From NCBI GenBank assembly GCA_949738465.1, contig CATJBQ010000134.1, forward strand, positions 1 to 59,972: a stretch of DNA of 59,972 bases, given 5' to 3'. The notes under the pieces were generated by a model. The model did no database searches. It worked only from the letters and a program-made list of their open reading frames with translations, and had not been told where the DNA came from. Below, one piece after another: positions 8,420 through 17,890 of the stretch. The position numbers and the translations under genes were made by a program. Source of the DNA: an uncultured Lachnospiraceae bacterium (GTDB taxonomy: Bacteria; Bacillota; Clostridia; Lachnospirales; Lachnospiraceae). Positions within the stretch are counted from its first letter, which is position 1. Every line of letters starts with the position of its first letter.

Positions 8420-10156
8420 ATGAGAAAAATGAAGCAGTACAAAAAGATGGCAGCGTTGTTTTTGGCAGCAGGAATGCTGGCCGGAGCCGTTGGATGCGGG
8501 GACAAGCCAGCCCCAGAGAATGGGACTGCAAAGGAAGATCCGTCTGACAACAAAAAGACAGAATCTTCTGACAATTCGGAGCGGGAAAATGCTGCCGCTT
8601 CCTATAACGAAACAGGATATCCCATTGTAGACGAGGAGATTACCGTCAGCGTTGCGGGGGCCATGCCCATCGGGCTGGAGGACTGGACGAACCTGGCTGT
8701 GGTGGAGGAATATGCCAGGAGGCTTGGAATCCGGATGGACTGTACCTTTTATCCCACGGACTGGAGCACGGAGGTAACGCTGATGGTGGCCGGGAATACG
8801 CTGCCGGATCTGATTATCAACGGCGCCTTAAACGTGACGGACGTGAATGGCTGGGGAGACGAGGGATATTTTCTTGACATGAGTAAATATCTGGATCTGA
8901 TGCCCAATATGATGGCCTATTTCGAAGAACACCCGGAGGTAAAAGCTTTTTGTACCACAGAAAACGGCAATATTTACGGGTTGCCCAGAATGCGGACGGA
9001 TCTGACGGACCGGCTTTCCAGATCCTTCATCAACCAGAGATGGCTGGACAATCTGGGCCTGGACGCCCCGGCTTCCATGGAGGAGCTGTATGATGTCCTG
9101 GTGGCTTTCAAGGAAAAAGACGCCAACGGAAATGGGGATGCTTCCGATGAGATCCCGCTGCTGTATTCGCCGGAGTGCGACCCAAGACTGGAGCGGACGC
9201 TGCTGGCCGCATACGGGATCTATACGACAGATGTAGGCTATGTGCTGCAGGCGGACGACAGCGGAAAGGTAGAGCTGGCAAATACCACTGAAAATTACAA
9301 GGAATTCCTTACCTTTATGAACCGGCTGTACAAGGAAGGGCTGATGGAGCAGGAGGCCTTTACCATTACCAGCGACGAGGCAAAAACAAAACAGGCGGGC
9401 GATGTTTACGGCGTTTTCGGATGGTCCGCCCCCTTTGTTCTGGGAAATTCCGACATCACCTATGATATGGATTATACGGCCCTGGTGGGATTGACTTCCA
9501 ACGTATGCGACGAGGGCAGTGCAGGGCTTTCCAGCGCTCTTGGCGGCAATTATATCGTGGCGATTTCCGCCGATACAAAATATCCGGAGGCCCTCTGCCG
9601 TTTCCTGGACTATTTTTACACGGAGGAAGGCGTTGAGGCCGCGGCGCATGGCTACGAGGGGATTACTTTTGACTTTGTGACCAATGACCTGCTGGGGGTT
9701 GAGGTGGCAAAAATGCATCAGCCGGAAGGGTATGCCTCCGAGGAGGAATTCCGCTATAAGGCGGCTGTGTTTAATATGTCCCTCAATCTGATTGAGACAA
9801 ATCCGGACCGGGAAGCGTTGTTTACGGTGGATCCGGAGGTCTTAGAGAGCGATGAGGTGATGAAGGAATACGGATGGGCGGCCAAGATCGCAGACTCCTA
9901 CCGCAAGAACGGCAGCAAGGGCAGCGATGTTTATCCCACCATATCCTATACGGCGGACGAGGCGTCAAGGCGGACCGCCCTGGTGACTGATATCCAGACG
10001 TATCTGGTGCAGGCAAAGGCTCAGTTTATTACCGGTGAACTGGATATTGAAAAGGATTGGGACACTTATTTAGGTACCGTAGAGCAGATGGGGATTTCCA
10101 ATCTCCTGGAAATCGAGCAGGTGGCCTACGACAGATACATGAGCAATATGAAATAG
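8420..10156 (+). CDS. Extracellular sugar-binding lipoprotein (ABC importer)
   Basis: A 578-residue solute-binding protein. The signal peptide ends in AGAVGC with the lipidated cysteine at residue 26, followed by a polar, low-complexity linker (to about 65) and the two-lobed binding domain. GGAGGAG lies just upstream of the ATG. It sits 58 bp after the second permease and would be anchored on the outer membrane face to deliver an oligosaccharide. Length and architecture match the LipO/YtcQ-type binding proteins of LplB/YtcP importers. Confidence 0.92.
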   Translation: MRKMKQYKKMAALFLAAGMLAGAVGCGDKPAPENGTAKEDPSDNKKTESSDNSERENAAASYNETGYPIVDEEITVSVAGAMPIGLEDWTNLAVVEEYARRLGIRMDCTFYPTDWSTEVTLMVAGNTLPDLIINGALNVTDVNGWGDEGYFLDMSKYLDLMPNMMAYFEEHPEVKAFCTTENGNIYGLPRMRTDLTDRLSRSFINQRWLDNLGLDAPASMEELYDVLVAFKEKDANGNGDASDEIPLLYSPECDPRLERTLLAAYGIYTTDVGYVLQADDSGKVELANTTENYKEFLTFMNRLYKEGLMEQEAFTITSDEAKTKQAGDVYGVFGWSAPFVLGNSDITYDMDYTALVGLTSNVCDEGSAGLSSALGGNYIVAISADTKYPEALCRFLDYFYTEEGVEAAAHGYEGITFDFVTNDLLGVEVAKMHQPEGYASEEEFRYKAAVFNMSLNLIETNPDREALFTVDPEVLESDEVMKEYGWAAKIADSYRKNGSKGSDVYPTISYTADEASRRTALVTDIQTYLVQAKAQFITGELDIEKDWDTYLGTVEQMGISNLLEIEQVAYDRYMSNMK

Positions 10157-10184
10157 CAGATACTTTTAACGAGGAGGATCGAAC

Positions 10185-12299
10185 ATGTTTCAAAAGGCGC
10201 AGCCCATCTGGATCCGGGGAAAGACCTGTGAAATGAATCTGTATGCGGTGTTTCAGGCGGAGGCGGAGCTTACCGCAGGAGCGGAGCTCCACATTGCCGG
10301 AACAGCCTTTTACCGCATCTATGTAAACGACTGCTTTGCGCATTTCGGGCCGGCACGCACTGCCAAAGGCTATCTGCGAAAAGACGTCATCCCATTGGAA
10401 CCCTATCTGAAACCAGGGGACAGACGCTGCAGGATCCGGGTGGAAGCCATGGGATATTACTGCAAAAGTCTTTCTACGGTGCGCCAACCCTCCTGCATCA
10501 TGGCGGAGATCCGGGAAAAGGGGCAGGCGGTGGCATATACCGGACGGGACTTTCAAGGCTTTCTGCCGGGGTGCCGCCTGCAAAAAGCAGAGCGCTACTC
10601 CGTCCAACGCGCCTTCACGGAGGTCTGGGATTACCGGGGAAACCGCGGTCTGGCGCAAGCGTCCGGTTCCGCGGAGGAGGTGGTGGTGAAAGAGGAGTTT
10701 CAGATTCTGGAACGGCATGCTCTTTGTCCGCAATATGAGGATTTTGACCTGGCAAAAGCCAGCCTTTACGGCAGTTTTGTCTTCGATGAAACAAGGCAAT
10801 TCCAGGAACGTCGCTATTCCTGGAAGGGGGAACTGCCCCATTGGGGCATGTTTCCCTGGGAGGAGATTCCCTACCACCCCTACGCCTGGGTGCAGCGGCA
10901 GAAGCAGACAGTGCTTGGGAGAGAGAAAAAGCTGCCCCTCCAGTTAAATGAGGGAGAATACGCCATACTGGATTTTGGAAGGATCGAAGCGGGATTTTTG
11001 AAGGCTTCCATGGAAAGCCTTGGGGAAAGCGACATTGTCATCGCCTTCAGTGAATTTTACCAGGGGGAGGAATTCCAATTTTGCAATATGAACGCCCATA
11101 ACGTGCTGGAATATCTGCTGGCAGAAGGAAACCGTTATCAGGTGCAGAGCTTCGAGCCCTATACCTTCCGGTTTGTGATGGTGGCGGTGAAGGAGGGCTG
11201 TATCCGGCTCTGCTCCCTGGGGGTGAAAACCTTCCAGTATGACCTTGGAGGGATTCCCTGGCCTGCCTGCGAAAATGAGGTGCAAGCATCCATCTGCCGC
11301 GCCGCCGTCCGGACATTTGCCCACAATGCGGTGGATCTGTATACGGACTGCCCCTCCCGGGAGCGGGCCGGCTGGCTGTGTGACTCCTATTTTACCGGGC
11401 GGACCGAGTACGCGCTGACTGGGAAGACCCTGGTAGAAGACAATTTTCTGGAAAATTACCGGCTGTTTGAAAATCCCGGCGACTACCCGGCGGGGGTTCT
11501 TCCCGACTGCTATCCGTCGGATGTGCGAGGAGGCGGAGAATTCATCCCCCAGTGGACCATGTGGTATATCCTGGAGGTGGAGGAGTATCTCTTAAAGCGG
11601 GGCCATGAGGACCGGACGGAGGAGTTCCGGAAAAGCATCTACGGTCTGCTGGATTTTTACGTCCAGTATGAAAATGAAGACGGCCTGCTGGAATGCCTGC
11701 CCTCCTGGAATTTTGTGGAATGGAGCAAGGCCAATGAGTGGACGAAGGATGTGAATTATCCCACCAACTTCTTATATGCCAGGGCGCTGGAAGCAGTTTA
11801 CCACATCTACGGCGATGAGGAATGTGAAAGGCGCAGCCGCAGGGTGCGAAAGGCGGCGGTGGAGCAGTCCTTCAACGGACGTTATTTCCGGGATCACGGA
11901 GTGCGCGATGAAAAAGGCGTTCTCCGGGTCCAAGAGGACAGCTCCGAGGCCTGCCAGTACTATGCGGTGCTGTTCGGAGGGATCGATCTTCGGGCAGATG
12001 CGTATCAGGAGCTGAAATCTCTGATTCTTCATGTATTTTCCCCGGACAGAAAGGGCGCTATGCCCCAGATTCTGGAAGTGAACGCCTTTATCGGGGCTTA
12101 CCTGCGGATGGATACTCTGCTGAAGATGCAGGAATATGAGCTGGTGCTAAAGGATGCAGAGGGGTTCTTTGGGAAAATGGAGGAGTATACCGGGACATTA
12201 TGGGAGTACCGCCAGCTTGTGGGCAGCTATGACCATGGGTTTGCGTCTTATGCTTTTGTGGTGATTGCGGAGGCGGTTGGCGGGGGAGAAAAGAGGTAG
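10185..12299 (+). CDS. GH78-like alpha-L-rhamnosidase family protein
   Basis: A 704-residue cytoplasmic protein (no signal peptide). An N-terminal beta-sandwich region is followed by a six-hairpin (alpha/alpha)6 catalytic domain. The GH78-type signature DCPSRERAGWLCDSYFTGR is at about residues 387-405, and further aromatic-rich segments (LECLPSWNFVEWSKANEWTKD) lie downstream. GH78 enzymes cleave terminal L-rhamnose, although some relatives act on other sugars. The gene is 28 bp after the binding protein and probably belongs to the same operon, so imported oligosaccharide would be hydrolysed inside the cell. Exact specificity cannot be read from sequence. Confidence 0.82.
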   Translation: MFQKAQPIWIRGKTCEMNLYAVFQAEAELTAGAELHIAGTAFYRIYVNDCFAHFGPARTAKGYLRKDVIPLEPYLKPGDRRCRIRVEAMGYYCKSLSTVRQPSCIMAEIREKGQAVAYTGRDFQGFLPGCRLQKAERYSVQRAFTEVWDYRGNRGLAQASGSAEEVVVKEEFQILERHALCPQYEDFDLAKASLYGSFVFDETRQFQERRYSWKGELPHWGMFPWEEIPYHPYAWVQRQKQTVLGREKKLPLQLNEGEYAILDFGRIEAGFLKASMESLGESDIVIAFSEFYQGEEFQFCNMNAHNVLEYLLAEGNRYQVQSFEPYTFRFVMVAVKEGCIRLCSLGVKTFQYDLGGIPWPACENEVQASICRAAVRTFAHNAVDLYTDCPSRERAGWLCDSYFTGRTEYALTGKTLVEDNFLENYRLFENPGDYPAGVLPDCYPSDVRGGGEFIPQWTMWYILEVEEYLLKRGHEDRTEEFRKSIYGLLDFYVQYENEDGLLECLPSWNFVEWSKANEWTKDVNYPTNFLYARALEAVYHIYGDEECERRSRRVRKAAVEQSFNGRYFRDHGVRDEKGVLRVQEDSSEACQYYAVLFGGIDLRADAYQELKSLILHVFSPDRKGAMPQILEVNAFIGAYLRMDTLLKMQEYELVLKDAEGFFGKMEEYTGTLWEYRQLVGSYDHGFASYAFVVIAEAVGGGEKR

Positions 12300-12389
12300 A
12301 GCATAAAATTTGTTGGCCTTTCCGTTGACGAAGTGAGAAAATTGAAAACGGACCAGAATATGTAAATGGCACGAATGAGCTCAGTAAAA

Positions 12390-12440
12390 AACTATAAATG
12401 AGCAATTTGGGTAAAAATTCCAATTTGCTCATTTATAGTT
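12390..12440 (-). terminator. Hairpin between convergent operons
   Basis: Arms of 21 bp (12390-12410 and 12420-12440, 20/21 complementary, loop of 9) lie between two convergent operons. On the minus strand the stem is followed by TTTTTACTG, so it works best as the terminator of the minus-strand importer operon. It may also block read-through from the GH78 gene. Confidence 0.75.
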
Positions 12441-12524
12441 ATCCCAAAACTGCCATATCGTATTGCCATCAGGCGTATTTCTACAGTTCCACTACAGCGT
12501 TTCATGCGGACAGCGAAAGAATCT

Positions 12525-13364
12525 CTATCCCTTCAAAGCCCCCACAGTAACCCCCCGTTTAACCTGCTTTTGCAACAGTATATAAAATATGACAGAGGGC
12601 AGCATTCCGATCACAATGCAGCTACAGAGCCCGACCCAGTTGGATTTGTACATCATCAGCTGATTGATCTCGTACAATTTTACCGCAATGGTATATTTTT
12701 TCGGGTCGCCCAGCATAACAAAGGGCCAAAGGAAGTTATTATACAGATTCAAAAAGGAAAAAACGAAAACGGTTACCAGCCCCGGCTTTGCCATGGGCAT
12801 AATGATCTGTATCATAGTGCGGAAGTATCCTGCGCCATCCATATATGCGCTTTCCTCCATCTCGTAGGGGATAGAAGAAAGGAACCCGTTCAGCACCATT
12901 ACACTGAAGGCATTGATCCCCACACTGCTTAAGATGGTCAGGCCGGTGATGGAATTCAGCAGATGCAGCTTATTCATCAGTACATAGGTGGGAACCAGGG
13001 CGTTTACTCCCGGCAAAAACAGGGAGAGCATGATCAGCCACATCAGGGTTTTCCGTCCCCGGAATTTTACGCGGGTCAGGGAATAGGACACCATCATGGT
13101 AAATATAAGCCGGATGACCATGGAACAGCCGACATAGATGACGGTATTTAAAAATGCCTGGCTTAGATCCATGGAGATCCAGGATTCGATGTAATTGGTA
13201 AACTGAGGTATTTCCGGCAGGGCCCAGACGGACTGGTAGAATTCCCTGTTGGTTTTCAGGGAAACGTTTACAATCCAGAGTACAGGGATTAACACGGTCA
13301 GAGCCCATACAAACAGTCCGATCCGCCAAAGCCAGTTTCCGGCCCCGGCTTTTTTCTTATTCAT
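12525..13364 (-). CDS. Carbohydrate ABC permease, MalG/UgpE family
   Basis: A 279-residue permease with six predicted helices and an EAA-type loop (ESAYMDGAGYFRTMIQIIMP). It ends with the VKRGVTVGALKG motif typical of MalG-type sugar permeases. It is last in a minus-strand operon: binding protein 15922, permease 14302, then this gene after a 20-bp gap. No ATPase is encoded nearby. Confidence 0.93.
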   Translation of the reverse strand: MNKKKAGAGNWLWRIGLFVWALTVLIPVLWIVNVSLKTNREFYQSVWALPEIPQFTNYIESWISMDLSQAFLNTVIYVGCSMVIRLIFTMMVSYSLTRVKFRGRKTLMWLIMLSLFLPGVNALVPTYVLMNKLHLLNSITGLTILSSVGINAFSVMVLNGFLSSIPYEMEESAYMDGAGYFRTMIQIIMPMAKPGLVTVFVFSFLNLYNNFLWPFVMLGDPKKYTIAVKLYEINQLMMYKSNWVGLCSCIVIGMLPSVIFYILLQKQVKRGVTVGALKG

Positions 13365-13384
13365 GCTTTTTTTGTCCCCCTTTC

Positions 13385-14302
13385 TTAGTATTGTACTGCT
13401 TCCCTGCTGCTGAATTTCTCCATAAGGAACCGGATGATGATCAGAAGTATCGTCAACACAATGCCTACAGCAGAAGAATAGCCATACATATGGGAAGTGA
13501 TTCCCTCATTTTTACCGCCGAATGCCAGATGGTACATATACAGCGACAAGGTGTTTGTCGCCCCGCCCGGACCGCCGTTTGTCATGAGCATAACAATTTC
13601 AAAGTTTCCAAATGCGTTCAGAATTAAAAATGTGGCGGAGGTGATCAGGGTCTCGCGGATCAGGGGAACCGTCACATGCCACATCTTCTGCCGCATGGTG
13701 GCGCCCTCCAGTGTGGCGACTTCGTACAGGGAATCCGGAATAGCCGTTATGGCGTTTATGTAAATGATCATGTGGAATCCGACATTGCACCAGATCATCG
13801 GAATCATAATACAGATTAATGCGGTAGACTTATCCGCCAACCAGTATTTTCCGCTGAAGTTATCGGTAACCAGATGGAGCAGGCCGTTCAGCAGCCCCAT
13901 ATCGCCATCATAAATAAAGGACCACAGCAGGGCTACCACCAAAATGGGCATAATATTTGGCATATAGAACAACGCCTGGTAAAATTTATTTTCCCGGAAA
14001 CGGGTATTGGTCAGCGCAAAGGCCAGAAGCAGTGCCAGGAGGATTGTTATGGGAACCGTGACAATCATAATCAGAAGATTGTGCAAAAGCCCTCTCCAGA
14101 CAAAGTCATCTGTCAATAAAGTAATAAAATTTTTAAGTCCGATAAATTTGGGGTCTGCAATCCCATTCCATTCCAAAAGGGAATAGTAGGCAGACATCAG
14201 ATTTGGATAGAGCGTAAATATTATGTAAAATACAAAAGCCGGTACAAGCGTAACCAGTAAAAAGCCCAGCTTTCGCTTTTCTAATTTCTTTCCCTTTCTC
14301 AT
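13385..14302 (-). CDS. Carbohydrate ABC permease, MalF/UgpA family
   Basis: A 305-residue permease with about six helices, a short basic N-terminus (MRKGKKLEKRKLG) and an EAA-type loop (EVATLEGATMRQKMWHVTVP). It pairs with the MalG-type permease downstream and the binding lipoprotein upstream. The MalF/MalG-type pair differs from the LplB/YtcP-type pair at 6528-8361, so the two importers are not recent duplicates. Confidence 0.93.
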   Translation of the reverse strand: MRKGKKLEKRKLGFLLVTLVPAFVFYIIFTLYPNLMSAYYSLLEWNGIADPKFIGLKNFITLLTDDFVWRGLLHNLLIMIVTVPITILLALLLAFALTNTRFRENKFYQALFYMPNIMPILVVALLWSFIYDGDMGLLNGLLHLVTDNFSGKYWLADKSTALICIMIPMIWCNVGFHMIIYINAITAIPDSLYEVATLEGATMRQKMWHVTVPLIRETLITSATFLILNAFGNFEIVMLMTNGGPGGATNTLSLYMYHLAFGGKNEGITSHMYGYSSAVGIVLTILLIIIRFLMEKFSSREAVQY

Positions 14303-14407
14303 CGTTCACCTCGATTCCAGCTTATCCAGCTTCTCTGGTTTCATGAAAACGGGAGGGAATCGTATCTCTCCCTCCCATTTTTCATGACACAAGAACATAT
14401 GTTTGCG

Positions 14408-15922
14408 TCAATTGCCTTCCCGTGCTTTGTCCAAAAGCGCCTGGCATTCTGTCAGAACGGTTTCGGGATTTACTTCGTTCATCATCATGCCTACATAATT
14501 TTCGGAATAATTCTGCTGGGCCTGTGCCAGGGAAGCGCCTGAGGGGATGCTCTTATACTTTTCTGCCAGAGAGATGCATTCATGATCCGCAATATACCGG
14601 AGGGAAACCCGGGCGGATTCATGCAGCAGCCCCATACCTTCCGCATTATCCGCAAAGTCTGTACGAATGTACGGGATACCGCCGCCTTCAGCAGCGCCCT
14701 CTTGTACGGACATGTCGCACATTAAGCGGAGAAACTCTTTGCACCAGGCTTTATTTGTTTCCGGCTTATTTGCCCAGATTACCAAGCCTGCATTGGCAAA
14801 GGCAGGTCCGATATATATCGGCGTGTCTTTTGTTTCGCGGAAAGGAATCATCATATATCCCCATTCAAATCCTTCCGGTATAGAATCAGCCATCTCATTG
14901 CCGATCCAGGTTCCGGATGCCACCATGGCTGCTTTTCCCTGCAGAACCTGCATCTGGGCCTGGGTGTGGTTCATGCCGGCCAATCCGGTGTGCCAGTAGC
15001 CCAGTTTTCCCAATTCCCCGATTTTGTTCCAGGTCTCCGTCAGATATGTATTGTTATAAAAATCATTGCCATAGTTCTGGAAAGATTCCGTAAATGCATC
15101 GATATCTCCCGCTTCGTGGGCAAGCTCAAAGCTCTTGGGGAGGACCAGGGAGTATGTAAGATAATAGCTATACACGCCGGTTGAGATTAACGGAACCACA
15201 TCATCCTTCTTAATGGCCGCACATAAATCTAAAAATTCCTGCCATGTCTGGGGATCCTGATTCCATCCTTTTTCCTCAAACAATGCCTTGTTATAGAAAA
15301 AGCCATAATAGTTCGTGCCCATTGCAGGGAATATGGCAACGTGCTCTTTTCCGTCCGGCCAGCCTGGGTAATAAGTAGCGTCTACTAATCCGGCGGGAGC
15401 AAGATCCCTGATTTTAGTGCCCGGGGTATCATTAAATTCATAATCCCATATGTCCTCACATGGCTCCAGGGCGCCGGCAGCGATGAGCTCCGGGTTTCTG
15501 CTGTAGGACCAGAACAGGTCAAACATATCGTCATCATCACCTGCATTAATTTTAGTATCCACGATCGTCTCGATATCGGCCGAAATCGTAGTTTCTATTT
15601 CTACATTGGGATACATCGACTGAAAAAGCTTCAGGGCGGCGTCAAACTGGGCCGTACCGTTGCCCTGGTCTGCGATCCCCAGCTTCAGGACAACCGGTTC
15701 TGTCTTGGAGAGGCCGTTGGGGTAAGTGTCGTCTCCGCTGTTCTGGCTTTCCTCCGGGGTATTTGTATCCCCGGTATTGTCCTTTGGCGCATCCTGTGAG
15801 GAATCGTTTTGCGAGTCCTGCTTTCCGGTATCGCCAGAATCTTTTTCGCTGCCGCAGCCGGTGAACAGTCCCACTGCCATCGTCAAGGCCAGCAACATGC
15901 AAGCTAATTTTTTCATTTTCAT
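14408..15922 (-). CDS. Extracellular sugar-binding lipoprotein (ABC importer)
   Basis: A 504-residue binding protein. The signal peptide ends in LFTGC with the lipid cysteine at residue 23, followed by a Ser/Asp/Asn-rich spacer (about 25-65) and a family 1-type (MalE-like) binding domain. AGGAGG lies 8 bp before the ATG. The gene has its own promoter in the gap after the sensor kinase gene and begins the transport operon, so transport expression can exceed that of the two-component system upstream. Confidence 0.92.
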   Translation of the reverse strand: MKMKKLACMLLALTMAVGLFTGCGSEKDSGDTGKQDSQNDSSQDAPKDNTGDTNTPEESQNSGDDTYPNGLSKTEPVVLKLGIADQGNGTAQFDAALKLFQSMYPNVEIETTISADIETIVDTKINAGDDDDMFDLFWSYSRNPELIAAGALEPCEDIWDYEFNDTPGTKIRDLAPAGLVDATYYPGWPDGKEHVAIFPAMGTNYYGFFYNKALFEEKGWNQDPQTWQEFLDLCAAIKKDDVVPLISTGVYSYYLTYSLVLPKSFELAHEAGDIDAFTESFQNYGNDFYNNTYLTETWNKIGELGKLGYWHTGLAGMNHTQAQMQVLQGKAAMVASGTWIGNEMADSIPEGFEWGYMMIPFRETKDTPIYIGPAFANAGLVIWANKPETNKAWCKEFLRLMCDMSVQEGAAEGGGIPYIRTDFADNAEGMGLLHESARVSLRYIADHECISLAEKYKSIPSGASLAQAQQNYSENYVGMMMNEVNPETVLTECQALLDKAREGN

Positions 15923-15994
15923 AAATTGCCTCCTTTTAATCTGGGAAATTGGATCCCTTCTGTCAAAATATCTGCAGAATTTTGAACTACCTGT

Positions 15995-16023
15995 ATTTTA
16001 CCTGTCATAGTGCACATATTCAA
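15995..16023 (-). promoter_or_regulatory. Sigma-A promoter of the minus-strand importer operon
   Basis: On the minus strand TTGAAT (16023-16018), a 17-bp spacer and TAAAAT (16000-15995) form a good housekeeping promoter upstream of the binding protein at 15922. The response regulator at 19092-17887 is the likely activator. Confidence 0.6.
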
Positions 16024-16066
16024 TGTGATGATGCTATTAAATACAGTCCAAAACAACGAATGGTTC

Positions 16067-17890
16067 TTATAGCTGTCCCCGTTCCCTTTGCGGCAGACAG
16101 ATCGTAATCCTTGTTCCATTCCCTTCCTGGCTGTCAATCGAAAGGGTGTACTCCGTGTCGTATAAGAGGCGCAGTCTGGATTCTACATTGTGCACGCCGA
16201 ACCCATTTTGGTTCCGGTGACAGGTTCCATGCCGCAATTCCTCCAGAAGCCCGCAATCCATGCCGCAGCCGTCATCTTCGATATAAAAAACCAGCATATT
16301 TTCCCGGCAGTACTGGGAAATTGTGATGTTGACGAACATATGCATCTCATCAAAGGCGTGCTGGAAAATATTTTCTATAAAGGGCTGCAGAATCAGCTTT
16401 GGCATGGCATAGCCGCTGGAAGCAGGATCAAAATCTATTTTACAGGTAAAGGTATCCCCCTTGCGTATGGTAAAAATCTGGACGTATGCTTCGATCTGCT
16501 GCATCTCATCCTGAACCGTATAGATATGCTCTCCCTTATTCAGTGACAGACGATAAAAGCTTGTCAAAGCAAGCACCATTTTCTGAATGACTCCATCCTC
16601 GCCAAGCTCCGCCAGCCGGAAAACAGTGGACAGGGAATTATACAAAAAATGTGGATTAATCTGCATCTGGAGCATTTGCAGTTCCGCCTTCTCTTTTTCA
16701 ATGGCGATTTCGATATTCCGCTGCATTAATTTGCTGATCTGTTCTATCATCTGATTGTAGCCCGCGTAAAGCATACCAATTTCATCCTTGCTTCGCACCG
16801 TCACGCTGGTGTGGGGTTCTCCATGCTGAAAACGCTGCATGGCCCGTAACAGATGAAGCAGGCGGCTGCTCAGGTAGCGTGAGGTTCCCAGGATAAATAC
16901 GCTCACAAGGGTGAATATGATCAGAGCGGAGGCCAGCAATATGTACCGGAGCTGTACACTTTTCTCTGAAACCGATTCAGACGAATCCAGGACCACCAGA
17001 TAAAATCCTGTATTACCCAGAGCATCCGCAGAAATAATCCATTGGCTGTTAATTTCCTGATAACGGTTTCCCTGCTCCATTTGAGTGATGGCCTCCTGGA
17101 ACAGAGGTCGGTGGTCTGCCATGAACTGCTTCTTCCATTGCTGGGAGGACAGAAGATAAAATTCCTCATCCAGCACAAAAGAAATACTTCCTTCTGTGGG
17201 AAAGCGCTCAGGTTCTTCCCCGATCAAATCTGCCAGTGGGCTGATAAGCCGCAGCATTCCCACCGGATTTTTGTCATCCCGGATTTCAGCCACCACAGAA
17301 AAACAGTGATTTATGTAATCCATATTGGTCTGCTGGACCTTGTATTCTTCCAGGTTGCCTTTCAGCTTGCGGAACCAGTATTGCTTACTGACCCTGGAAA
17401 GCTGAAGTACCGCATAATCCTTCAGACCATTTTCAATATCCAGTGAGTTGCATTTGATTCCGCTGAGAATTCCTTCATAGTCACTGTGGATTTCCTCATA
17501 CCCTTCATTGTCGTAGCGGATAATCCAGATCATCTGTCCGTGCTGGGCGGTCTCTGTCAACGTATCTAATACCGGTTTCACACTGGCCTCATACAGCCTT
17601 TTTGTCGTTTCCGGCTCCCTGCTGCCCACCATTTCCTGCATCAGTGAGCTTTCGCACAGTGTTCTCACGATAATCTGGCGCTGTCCAATATTATTTTCAA
17701 TATTCCGGACAAGCTCCCGGTTGGTAATATTAAAGTTGTTGATGGCTTCCTGGCGGATAAAGCTTGACCAATAATGATAGACAACCAGTAAAAAGAACAG
17801 TACCGGAAGTAATACTGCCACGGATATCAGCATCAGCTTTTTCTTTATTTTCATATCGGGGAACCATGATTTTGCCCAATGCCTTTTCAT
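16067..17890 (-). CDS. Sensor histidine kinase, YesM-type
   Basis: A 607-residue membrane kinase. TM1 lies near residues 15-40 (LMLISVAVLLPVLFFLLVVY), followed by an extracellular Cache-like sensor of about 250 residues, TM2 (YILLASALIIFTLVSVFIL), a HAMP linker, a His_kinase domain (H box INPHFLYNSLSTVFRLAE) and an ATPase domain (DDGCGM, then GFGVHNVESRLRLLY). I chose ATG 17890, which overlaps the response regulator stop as ATGA and has AGGAGG upstream. Longer in-frame starts would run back through the regulator gene. It would phosphorylate the regulator encoded just before it in response to extracellular sugar. Confidence 0.93.
   Translation of the reverse strand: MKRHWAKSWFPDMKIKKKLMLISVAVLLPVLFFLLVVYHYWSSFIRQEAINNFNITNRELVRNIENNIGQRQIIVRTLCESSLMQEMVGSREPETTKRLYEASVKPVLDTLTETAQHGQMIWIIRYDNEGYEEIHSDYEGILSGIKCNSLDIENGLKDYAVLQLSRVSKQYWFRKLKGNLEEYKVQQTNMDYINHCFSVVAEIRDDKNPVGMLRLISPLADLIGEEPERFPTEGSISFVLDEEFYLLSSQQWKKQFMADHRPLFQEAITQMEQGNRYQEINSQWIISADALGNTGFYLVVLDSSESVSEKSVQLRYILLASALIIFTLVSVFILGTSRYLSSRLLHLLRAMQRFQHGEPHTSVTVRSKDEIGMLYAGYNQMIEQISKLMQRNIEIAIEKEKAELQMLQMQINPHFLYNSLSTVFRLAELGEDGVIQKMVLALTSFYRLSLNKGEHIYTVQDEMQQIEAYVQIFTIRKGDTFTCKIDFDPASSGYAMPKLILQPFIENIFQHAFDEMHMFVNITISQYCRENMLVFYIEDDGCGMDCGLLEELRHGTCHRNQNGFGVHNVESRLRLLYDTEYTLSIDSQEGNGTRITICLPQRERGQL

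Noticed and set aside
8828-9718. A 296-codon minus-strand frame opposite the binding lipoprotein
   Set aside because: It is a shadow of a complete, operon-embedded lipoprotein gene.
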